From NCBI GenBank assembly GCA_945876155.1, contig CAMCMW010000127.1, forward strand, positions 1 to 5,647: a stretch of DNA of 5,647 nt. The letters run 5' to 3'. The stretch is from an uncultured Ruminococcus sp. (lineage in GTDB: Bacteria; Bacillota; Clostridia; Oscillospirales; Ruminococcaceae). Each line of letters starts with the position of its first letter. The stretch's first letter is position 1. Under the pieces are notes generated by a model. That model made no database searches. It saw nothing but the letters and a program-made list of their open reading frames with translations, and was not told the DNA's origin. Position numbers and translations under genes: made by a program. This document shows, in pieces, positions 1 to 5,045 of this stretch.

Positions 1-209
1 TGAATCTGAATGATATTTCTGCTGCCCTGATATTCTACCTCAATTGTCTGATTTTCTGCCTGTGACAAATCAATGGTGTATAAAACTTTACCATTCTGAA
101 TGATATTTACTGTCTGTCCATGAGGACGAAGTAACTGCCATAAGATACCTATAATTCCGGCTGCAAAAATCAAAATGCAGACGATTATCCAGAATTTTTT
201 TGTTTTCAT
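1..209 (-). CDS. NusG domain II-containing membrane protein, N-terminal part (runs off the left edge)
   Basis: Sixty-nine residues are visible; the rest lies beyond position 1. The protein starts with a short basic tail (MKTKK) and one hydrophobic segment at about residues 6-24, so it is probably anchored in the membrane with its domain outside. The following stretch reads as a NusG domain II fold of the stand-alone type: a 'QNGKVLYTIDL' strand (about 38-48), then 'TIEVEYQG' and the family's N-x-I near residue 65. The cysteine-containing end of the domain is not in view. The ATG at 209 overlaps the TGA of the upstream apbE-like gene (ATGA), and the Shine-Dalgarno is weak (GGAAG), so translation is probably coupled. 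Single-domain NusG II proteins commonly sit next to apbE in Firmicutes; their biochemical role is unknown to me. Family call is fairly sure, function is not. Confidence 0.75.
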   Translation of the reverse strand, partial: MKTKKFWIIVCILIFAAGIIGILWQLLRPHGQTVNIIQNGKVLYTIDLSQAENQTIEVEYQGSRNIIQI

Positions 210-961
210 CGGTGAATCACTTCCACCTGCAGATTTGAGTAAATTTCATTCAGAGTAAACTGATCTTCCAGACCTTCTGTCAGATATATCTTTCCATCGT
301 CTGTTACCAGAACCATTTCAAAACCCTCACGTTCCTGCCAGAAAGTTTCTGCCTTATCCAGTCCCATCACAAAAAGCGAAGTTGAGAGTGCATCACATAG
401 TCTGCCTTCCTTTCCAACAATTGTTACAGATATCAGAACGCTGTGTGCAGGCTTTCCTGTTTCCGGATTGAGAATATGCCAGTAGGTTTCGCCGTCCTCA
501 CCAACGAAATACCGCTCATAACCCGTGTTTTTTAGTAAGGCTGAAAGTTCTGTTTCAGTAGGTATCTGATAGTTGTTTGTAGTAAATCCCCATGCAGTCA
601 GAATGGAATACATGGTACAGTCCAGAGCGCCATTTGTCAGGTCTGATATACGGAGAGAATAATCAAGCAGTTCTGCTGTTTCTTTACTGATTGAAACAGA
701 TGCTCCGCTGCTGTGGTTTATGGCATATATTTCACTGTTTTCATCTGTGACAGACCACATTTTTTCAAGTTCTGTTACTCGTTCTTCTGCCTGTTCCAGA
801 GCTGAAGCGGCGTTTTCACCATATGCAGTAATTGTCATATAAGTATCCATAGCAAAGAATGATTTGCTTGATGGTTCATTTTGCAAAGAAGCAGATTGTT
901 TGCCGCACGCAGTCAGGCATATCAATCCGGCTGCCAGTATATAGAAAAAGGATTTTTTCAT
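206..961 (-). CDS. apbE: ApbE-like FAD:protein FMN transferase lipoprotein with a large internal deletion
   Basis: ApbE enzymes use FAD and Mg2+ to attach FMN covalently to threonine or serine of exported flavoproteins. This 251-residue product has a lipoprotein signal peptide (lipobox LTAC, Cys19), the N-terminal 'MDTYMTITAY' (38-47), a Ser-Glu-Ile/Asn stretch (76-82), 'GALDCTMYSILTAWGF' (111-126), 'HILNPETGKPA' (162-172) with the conserved His162, and 'CDALSTSLFVMG' (189-200) with Asp190 and Thr194 at the usual Mg2+ positions. Family members are normally about 330-350 residues. Here the sequence jumps at about 148/149 from the 'NTGY' helix end directly to 'ERYFVGEDGETYWH', so the central part (the LGGxAKG-like FAD-binding loop, the GGN loop and the TSGxY strand) is missing. 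The frame is kept, so a protein is made, but I expect little or no transferase activity. The Shine-Dalgarno GAGGTG lies 5 nt before the ATG. The gene follows the flavodoxin lipoprotein by 50 nt and is coupled to the NusG II gene. Confidence 0.85.
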   Translation of the reverse strand: MKKSFFYILAAGLICLTACGKQSASLQNEPSSKSFFAMDTYMTITAYGENAASALEQAEERVTELEKMWSVTDENSEIYAINHSSGASVSISKETAELLDYSLRISDLTNGALDCTMYSILTAWGFTTNNYQIPTETELSALLKNTGYERYFVGEDGETYWHILNPETGKPAHSVLISVTIVGKEGRLCDALSTSLFVMGLDKAETFWQEREGFEMVLVTDDGKIYLTEGLEDQFTLNEIYSNLQVEVIHR

Positions 962-985
962 GTATTCACCTCACTTTCAGACATT

Positions 986-1004
986 CCGTACAATATTTGT
1001 ACGG
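986..1004. repeat. Perfect 8-bp inverted repeat between the flavodoxin and apbE-like genes
   Basis: CCGTACAA and TTGTACGG are separated by only three bases, giving a 19-bp dyad in the 50-nt gap between the two minus-strand genes, about 13 nt upstream of the apbE Shine-Dalgarno. No T-run follows on the minus strand, so it does not look like a terminator. It could be an intercistronic mRNA hairpin affecting stability or apbE translation, or a protein-binding operator. The role is inferred; only the symmetry is seen. Confidence 0.5.
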
Positions 1005-1011
1005 TGCTGCT

Positions 1012-2319
1012 TTAAGAATTTGCCATTCCGATTTCGTTTAGCCAATTTACAATGGTATCCTCTGAAGTCGCCACTATGCCTCTGGAAATTGTCAAACCGT
1101 CCGTTCTAACATCAGCATTTGGTTCAAGTTCTGCAATTTCCTGTACAGAGCCTGAAAATCCACTGCCGCCATGACTGCTGAATGGAATAATCGTCTTTCC
1201 GGTGAAATCATACTCGTAAAAAAAGCTGTACATCATCTGCGGCATATCATACCACCAAATCGGATAACCAACAAAAATAGTATCATATTCATCCAAATTC
1301 TCAATATGTGCAGAAAGCTCCGGAAGGATATTATTTTCCTGTTCCTCCAATGCCCGGTCTGCAACGGAATTAAAATCATCATCATAACTTTCCAAAGGCC
1401 GAATTTCAAACATATCCGCATTTGTATTTTTTGGAATTACTTTAGCCATATACTCTACAGATCCATAAAGTTCTCCATTTACTATGACACGGCTTGCACT
1501 GGCATTTGCATCCACTCCGTCCGGCAACGGATAAGAAAGGTAAGCAATTAAGATTCTGGGATTGTCAGGCTCTTTGCGATACCCCAGATTGTTCAGCCAT
1601 GTTACAATCGTTTCTCTGGACGATGAAACCGCACTTCTGGAAAGAGAAAGTCCGTCTGTCCTTACTGATGCATAAGGTTCCAGTTCCGTAATCGATTGCA
1701 CAGTTTGTGAAAAACCACTGCCGCCATGTGTGTTAAACGGAATAATTGTCTTACCTGCTAAATCGTATTCATCAAAGAATGAGTACAGAGCCATTGGCAT
1801 ATCTCCCCACCAGTTCGGATAACCGATAAAAACAGTATCATAATCATCCGGATTTTCAATGTGTACAGACAATTCTGGACGAGCAGATTCAGCCTTTTCT
1901 TCAGAAGCCTGATCCACTAAAGGTTCATGTGTTCCAGGATATTCCTGTATTGTTTCAATCCGGAACAAATCACCGCCTGTTTCATCAGAAATAATTTCAG
2001 CCATATACTGCATAGCACCTTTCATTTCACCATCGATTACTACACGACTTGCTCCGGCAGATGCATCTGTGCTGTTTGTTTCCGGAAATGAAAAATAGCA
2101 TATCAGAATCCGATTATTTTCTCTCACGGTTTCTGTCTGGGTAAGTTTTTCAGTTGTGCTTTCAATTTCTTCTGACATAATTTCTGCTCTTGTGTTCTCT
2201 GTTAATGTGCTGCTTTCTGAACTGCTGCGATTAACAGAAGTATTTCCGCATGCAGTCATTCCTGAAATCATTGTAAATGCTGCAATACAGGCAGCTGTTT
2301 TTTTCATGTTCAAGTTCAT
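1012..2319 (-). CDS. Lipoprotein with two tandem flavodoxin (Flavodoxin_4-like) domains
   Basis: Exported, lipid-anchored flavodoxin-like protein, expected to sit on the outer face of the membrane and bind FMN for electron transfer. The ATG at 2319 (435 residues) is preferred because AAAGGA lies 7 nt upstream; a TTG at 2325 and an ATG at 2307 are in frame but worse spaced. A signal peptide ends in MTAC (Cys24), then comes a Ser/Thr/Glu-rich linker to about residue 68. Domain 1 spans about 70-247 and domain 2 about 254-431. Each has a first strand 'RILI-Y-S-P', 'ASRV', the 'GYPxWWxDMP' motif, 'GKTIIPF--HGGSGFS' and 'RTDGL-SR', so the two are clear duplicates. Relatives I recall carry Gly-Asn-Thr at the FMN-phosphate loop; here it reads G-A-M in copy 1 and G-S-V in copy 2, so FMN binding may be weakened or altered. 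The gene lies 42 nt after the AKR remnant and 50 nt before apbE, with no obvious promoter of its own. Confidence 0.88.
   Translation of the reverse strand: MNLNMKKTAACIAAFTMISGMTACGNTSVNRSSSESSTLTENTRAEIMSEEIESTTEKLTQTETVRENNRILICYFSFPETNSTDASAGASRVVIDGEMKGAMQYMAEIISDETGGDLFRIETIQEYPGTHEPLVDQASEEKAESARPELSVHIENPDDYDTVFIGYPNWWGDMPMALYSFFDEYDLAGKTIIPFNTHGGSGFSQTVQSITELEPYASVRTDGLSLSRSAVSSSRETIVTWLNNLGYRKEPDNPRILIAYLSYPLPDGVDANASASRVIVNGELYGSVEYMAKVIPKNTNADMFEIRPLESYDDDFNSVADRALEEQENNILPELSAHIENLDEYDTIFVGYPIWWYDMPQMMYSFFYEYDFTGKTIIPFSSHGGSGFSGSVQEIAELEPNADVRTDGLTISRGIVATSEDTIVNWLNEIGMANS
1027..2112 (-). repeat. Internal tandem duplication of the flavodoxin domain
   Basis: The coding stretches at about 1579-2112 (copy 1) and 1027-1560 (copy 2) encode colinear flavodoxin domains of about 178 residues, separated by a ~6-residue linker. 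Similarity is strongest in the C-terminal half, where by my hand alignment about 48 of 68 residues from the 'DT-F-GYP' strand to 'SR' agree; it falls in the N-terminal half around the 'EYPG' region of copy 1. At the DNA level short blocks around CCACTGCCGCCATG (plus-strand sense) are still identical. The duplication therefore looks old, but both halves are maintained in frame. Confidence 0.85.
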
Positions 2320-2361
2320 TTTCAAATCCTTTCATAGCTGTCGATTTTCTGAAAAGATGTT

Positions 2362-2658
2362 TTAATCAACTTCCTTTTTTACGATTTTAGAACCGCCGAA
2401 CACTTCTGACATTTCCATACTGTTCAAAGCAGAATCCAGACACTTTATTTCTTCGTTGGATAATTTGATTTCCACTGCTCCCATGTTTTCTTTCATTCGC
2501 ATGATTTTGCGTGTTCCGGTAATCGGAACAATCCAGGGCTTTTTACAGAGCATCCATGCCATGGAAATCTGAGCAGGTGTGGCATTTTTATTTTCCGATA
2601 TTGTTTCAAGAAGATTTAACAGCAGATTGTACCAGTGTATTTTCACTCGCATCGGCAC
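2362..2658 (-). pseudogene. C-terminal remnant of an aldo/keto reductase
   Basis: From about position 2626 to the TAA at 2362 the minus strand encodes the C-terminal ~88 residues of an AKR of the type with 'ATPAQI-AW-L--KPWIVPI-GTRK--R--EN-GA'. This is the part that closes the barrel and binds the 2'-phosphate of NADPH (the T-R-K and R/EN residues). It ends with a typical 'SEVFGGSKIVKKEVD' tail. Full AKRs of this group are about 310-330 residues, so the barrel strands and the catalytic Asp/Tyr/Lys/His are all missing. The open frame continues to a GTG at 2658, but those first ~10 residues come from reading the adjacent signal-peptide sequence in another frame and resemble nothing. No ribosome binding site serves it. 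I read it as a deletion remnant of a once complete gene in the operon, not a functional protein. Confidence 0.85.
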
Positions 2659-2725
2659 AGCCTGTCAGTAATGCAGCTGAAAGTGAAAAAATTGCGGTTA
2701 AGGAAAAAATAGTTGTTTTTCTCAT
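2606..2725 (-). pseudogene. Lipoprotein signal-peptide stub (39 codons), first reading frame of the minus-strand operon
   Basis: The ATG at 2725 is preceded by AGGAG (10 nt spacing) and by a good promoter. It opens a textbook lipoprotein signal peptide: MRKTT, a hydrophobic stretch, and LLTGC with Cys23 as the lipidated residue. After 'ADASENT' the frame soon runs into the AKR sequence out of frame and stops at TGA 2606. The start of a lipoprotein gene has thus been joined to the end of an AKR gene, with the junction at about 2626-2645. What protein it once began cannot be told; an exported redox protein like its downstream neighbour is a guess. It could still be translated as a 39-residue lipopeptide (about 17 residues after cleavage). 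Confidence 0.75.
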
Positions 2726-2748
2726 AGATTTCACGCTCCTTTGTTTTC

Positions 2749-2777
2749 ATTATAGCATGCGTCATTTTCTTTGAGAA
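2749..2777 (-). promoter_or_regulatory. Minus-strand promoter of the flavin/redox operon
   Basis: On the minus strand a -10 TATAAT (2754-2749) has an extended TGC in front of it and a -35-like TTCTCA (2777-2772) at a 17-bp spacer. Transcription should start near 2742, just before the AGGAG of the lipoprotein stub. The -35 is poor relative to TTGACA and sits inside ACTTCTCAA, which is also present at the divergent promoter, suggesting activator dependence. Confidence 0.7.
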
Positions 2778-2795
2778 GTTCCAATTTGTTATATG

Positions 2796-2817
2796 GTATA
2801 AACCTAAAGGTTAATAC
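2796..2817. promoter_or_regulatory. Central palindromic operator between the divergent promoters
   Basis: A 22-bp dyad has outer arms GTAT (2796-2799) and ATAC (2814-2817) and inner arms AACCT (2801-2805) and AGGTT (2808-2812); only the A/A pair at 2800/2813 and the two central bases break the symmetry. Its axis, 2806.5, is exactly the midpoint between the two -35 and the two -10 boxes. The centre is about 64 bp from each predicted start site, the usual place for a LysR-type recognition site, although a symmetric T-N11-A is not present. An HxlR- or MerR-type regulator is also possible. No regulator gene is in the window. Confidence 0.65.
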
Positions 2818-2835
2818 GTAGAAACTATTTTGTAC

Positions 2836-2864
2836 TTCTCAAGCAGGCAAATCCGGGATATAAT
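2836..2864 (+). promoter_or_regulatory. Plus-strand promoter of the aldo/keto reductase gene
   Basis: A perfect -10 TATAAT (2859-2864) and a weak -35 TTCTCA (2836-2841) with 17-bp spacing. The -35 is embedded in ACTTCTCAA (2834-2842), the exact inverted copy of 2771-2779 used by the opposite promoter. The predicted start is near 2871, leaving a leader of about 40 nt. Confidence 0.72.
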
Positions 2865-2880
2865 AGAGATATCAAAACAC

Positions 2881-2893
2881 GAACCAATGGTTC
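2881..2893. promoter_or_regulatory. 13-bp perfect palindrome in the AKR leader, candidate second operator
   Basis: GAACCA-A-TGGTTC lies about 10 nt downstream of the predicted start and 7 nt before the GGAGG of the reductase gene. It shares the AACC...GGTT half-sites of the central dyad (three bases between them here, four there). A repressor or the same regulator could bind it; alternatively it may fold in the mRNA next to the ribosome binding site. Function is inferred. Confidence 0.45.
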
Positions 2894-2911
2894 TGAAACG
2901 GAGGTCTTATC

Positions 2912-3799
2912 ATGGAGTATATTACATTAAACAATGGTATCAAAATGCCTGTGCTGGGCTATGGTGTGTATCAGGTCACAAAAGATGAATGCAAGCGATG
3001 TGTACTGGACGCACTGGAAACAGGCTATCGTCTTATCGACACAGCCCAGAGCTATTTCAATGAGGAAGAAGTCGGACAGGCACTGGCGGAGTCCGACATT
3101 CCCAGAAGAGATATTTTTCTCACCACGAAAGTCTGGGTAGAGCATTATGGCTATGAGGAAACAAAAAAGTCTGTGTACACTTCCCTTGAAAAACTGAAAA
3201 CAGAATACCTTGACCTGATGCTGCTGCACCAGCCTTTTGCTGATTATTATGGTGCATACCGTGCGCTGGAGGATCTGTATACCGAAGGTGTAATCCGTGC
3301 AATTGGTGTTTCCAACTTCTATCCGGACAGACTTGTGGATATTGCAAATTTTGCACGTATCATCCCTATGGTCAACCAGGTGGAAACACATCCGCTGAAT
3401 CAGCAGACAGAAGCTATGAAATGGATGAAAAAATATGATGTGCAGATTGAGGCATGGGCACCGTTCGGCGAAGGCAGAGGAGGCTTGTTTGAAAATGATG
3501 TACTGACTGCCATTGGAGAAAAATACAATAAGACAGCTGCTCAGGTTATGCTGCGCTGGAATTTGCAGCGTGGCGTGATAGTACTTCCAAAAACCACTCA
3601 CAAGGAACGAATGGAGCAGAATTTCAATGTATTTGACTTTTCTCTTACGGAAGAAGATATGCAGAAAATTGCTGCACTGGATACACAGACAAGTGCATTT
3701 TTCTCACACTATGACCCGAACATGGTAGAATGGTTTGCGAAAATGGTAGAGGAACGAAAGCAGCAGCATGACAGTTCCAGGGAGAAGAAGAACTGGTAA
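2912..3799 (+). CDS. Aldo/keto reductase (AKR5-like, 2,5-diketo-D-gluconate reductase family)
   Basis: Cytoplasmic NAD(P)H-dependent reductase of aldehydes and ketones; 295 residues, close to the usual 270-290 plus a short charged tail. All family marks are present: 'YRLIDTAQSY' with Asp43 and Tyr48, Lys73 in 'TTKVW', His106 in 'LLHQP' (the catalytic tetrad), 'IGVSNF' (131-136), 'NQVETHP' (155-161), 'WAPFGEGRG' (182-190), and the cofactor-binding 'LPKTTHKERMEQN' (225-237) with Lys227, Arg233 and Asn237, which favours NADPH. The C-terminal 'FFSHYDP-MVEWF' motif is shared with many Firmicutes paralogues. The ATG follows GGAGG by 7 nt, with a promoter and two palindromes upstream and an intrinsic terminator downstream, so it is probably a one-gene transcript. 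It is divergent from, and probably co-controlled with, the exported flavodoxin/ApbE operon. The natural substrate cannot be read from the sequence. Confidence 0.95.
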   Translation: MEYITLNNGIKMPVLGYGVYQVTKDECKRCVLDALETGYRLIDTAQSYFNEEEVGQALAESDIPRRDIFLTTKVWVEHYGYEETKKSVYTSLEKLKTEYLDLMLLHQPFADYYGAYRALEDLYTEGVIRAIGVSNFYPDRLVDIANFARIIPMVNQVETHPLNQQTEAMKWMKKYDVQIEAWAPFGEGRGGLFENDVLTAIGEKYNKTAAQVMLRWNLQRGVIVLPKTTHKERMEQNFNVFDFSLTEEDMQKIAALDTQTSAFFSHYDPNMVEWFAKMVEERKQQHDSSREKKNW

Positions 3800-3867
3800 A
3801 GTCTGTTTTCTGAGCGACACACGGCGAATGTTCTCAAAAAAATAATGGCACGACGTATAAATTTTAA

Positions 3868-3912
3868 CCCGAAAGCAGTATGAAAAAAACTGCTTTCGGG
3901 ATTGTTTTTGTT
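3868..3912 (+). terminator. Intrinsic terminator of the aldo/keto reductase gene
   Basis: A 12-bp perfect stem, CCCGAAAGCAGT (3868-3879) with ACTGCTTTCGGG (3889-3900), with a 9-nt A-rich loop is followed by ATTGTTTTTGTT. It lies 68 nt after the reductase stop and before the convergent DJ-1 gene. On the minus strand no clean T-run follows, so it serves mainly the plus strand. Confidence 0.93.
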
Positions 3913-3946
3913 ATTATATTACTTGCATAAATGGGAATTTGTCACT

Positions 3947-4528
3947 TTACTCAAACCCCATAGCTGTTTTGACAATATTCATTTTCTCTGTTCCTATAAG
4001 ATTTTCTAATAGAACAAATGCAACTTCGGGTGCAGTCTGAGGGCAATATGATGTGATTATATTATCCGTTTTAACTACAGGCAAATTAACAATTTCAACT
4101 CCATATTCTGTAAGTTGTTTTTGCCGTTGCCCATTGTTCAGATGATAAGTTGTGGCTTTTTTGCCTGTTAAAATGCCGCTGTGACCAAGTGCAAGAGCTC
4201 CAACACATACTGTTGCAATCATTTTTTTCTTATCATTGAATTTTCTGATGATATCAGCTAATTCTTTTGAAAAAGCGTCTTCATAAAATCCAAATTCTTC
4301 AAAACCACCGGGTATTGCCAGTGCATCATACTCCTCCACGCTAATATCCTTTAACAGTACATCAACAGTTACCGGGACATTAAATGCACTTGTAACAGTT
4401 TTTTGAAAACCGCAGGTTACTACGTCAACATTATAATGGTAATCATTTCTTGCCCAGCCCATAACATCAATAAATACACTTGCCTCCATTGTTTCAAAGC
4501 CTTTCGCAAGAAATAAAAGAATTTTCAT
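3947..4528 (-). CDS. DJ-1/PfpI (ThiJ) family protein
   Basis: A 193-residue single-domain cytoplasmic protein of the DJ-1/PfpI superfamily. The ATG at 4528 is chosen because GGAGG lies 9 nt upstream; a TTG at 4546 is in frame but lies within or upstream of that site. Seen in order: 'LLFLAKGFETMEAS' with Glu15 at the position of human DJ-1 Glu18, 'AIPGGFEEFGF' (71-81) with the Gly-Gly of the oxyanion hole, the elbow 'ATVCVGALALG' (105-115) with nucleophile Cys108, and 'ATTYHLNNG' (125-133) followed by 'SYCPQTAPEVAF'. Members act as oxidation- or glyoxal-responsive proteins, deglycases/glyoxalases or chaperones, but activity cannot be assigned from sequence. Length and key residues are intact. 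It has its own promoter and converges on the AKR gene, so it is not part of the left operon, though an oxidative or carbonyl-stress role would fit its neighbours. Confidence 0.93.
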   Translation of the reverse strand: MKILLFLAKGFETMEASVFIDVMGWARNDYHYNVDVVTCGFQKTVTSAFNVPVTVDVLLKDISVEEYDALAIPGGFEEFGFYEDAFSKELADIIRKFNDKKKMIATVCVGALALGHSGILTGKKATTYHLNNGQRQKQLTEYGVEIVNLPVVKTDNIITSYCPQTAPEVAFVLLENLIGTEKMNIVKTAMGFE

Positions 4529-4588
4529 TACTTCAAACCTCCACAATTCCGATTTTCAGAAGGTTCTGCACCTATGCCTTTTCTCTTT

Positions 4589-4618
4589 ATTATATCACAC
4601 TCACACCTGCAACGTCAA
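4589..4618 (-). promoter_or_regulatory. Promoter of the DJ-1/PfpI gene
   Basis: Minus strand: -35 TTGACG (4618-4613), 18-bp spacer, extended -10 TGA-TATAAT (TATAAT at 4594-4589). A start near 4582 gives a leader of about 54 nt. Unlike the two divergent promoters it has a near-consensus -35 and no ACTTCTCAA box, so it is probably constitutive or separately controlled. Confidence 0.75.
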
Positions 4619-4688
4619 TGAAATGAATTGAGTCATGTTTTTGTAGGATTATAAATAAAAGATTCCATAAGTTGCTGAATATAGCATC

Positions 4689-5045
4689 TTACTTACATGA
4701 AATTGTTATAGTGGGCTCATCTATTGTATCTCGTCCGCTTTTTATTTCAAAACTGATTTCCACTTCTTTTATATCTGAAATGGCTCCGATATTATTATCT
4801 TCCAAAGATGACTCCCAAAGCTTTATTTCAATCACAGCACTTTCACCGCTTTTTAATTCTTGACTATAGCAGGAGTAATCTGTCATATAACCGTTTACTG
4901 AAAGTGAATCATAGACATCATCAATAGAAAGCGTGTTTTCTCCCATATTTTCAGCAAGTAAGAGTACATATATATCAGAACTGTACTCAGACGAGTCTTC
5001 CATTATAGTTTTGGAAACCATTCTAAGTCCATTACTGTTGTACAC
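4689..5045 (-). pseudogene. C-terminal domain fragment of a probable secreted/lipoprotein of unknown function
   Basis: About 118 residues run from the GTG at 5045 ('VYNSNGLRMVSKT') to TAA at 4689. The pattern is beta-rich and acidic: '-YN-NG-(I/V)' start, 'YVLLLAENMGENTLSI', 'SVNGYM', 'LKSGESAVIEIKL', 'IGAISDIKEVEISFEI' and 'EPTITISCK'. It resembles an immunoglobulin-like C-terminal domain I know from uncharacterised Clostridia surface or membrane proteins, which normally have an N-terminal signal or transmembrane region, often with a zinc ribbon. None of that N-terminal part is here: in this frame a TAA lies only about six codons upstream of the GTG, and further upstream the DNA is serine recombinase sequence in another frame. 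No ribosome binding site is apparent. I read it as a truncated gene left by a deletion or insertion event. Family recognition is moderate. Confidence 0.6.

Noticed and set aside
1171..1551. 126-codon plus-strand open frame
   Set aside because: It lies opposite the second flavodoxin domain, whose motifs are unmistakable; the plus-strand product resembles nothing.
2320..2325. TTG at 2325 as the start of the double flavodoxin
   Set aside because: It leaves almost no spacing from AAAGGA; the ATG at 2319 has the expected 7-nt spacing.
2556..2774. 72-codon plus-strand open frame across the divergent region
   Set aside because: It overlaps the signal-peptide stub, AKR remnant and minus-strand promoter in antisense; no promoter or Shine-Dalgarno supports it.
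2834..2842. ACTTCTCAA pair as the ends of a small insertion element
   Set aside because: The 9-bp copies enclose only 54 bp with no flanking target duplication, and they coincide with the -35 boxes of both promoters, so regulation explains them better.
2927..3601. 224-codon open frame on the minus strand opposite the aldo/keto reductase
   Set aside because: It is antisense to a gene with every AKR motif, is cysteine- and phenylalanine-rich without a family pattern, and I see no ribosome binding site; a frame shadow.
4529..4546. TTG at 4546 as the start of the DJ-1/PfpI protein
   Set aside because: The six extra residues are read across the GGAGG site itself, and family members begin at the MKILLFLAKG methionine (4528).
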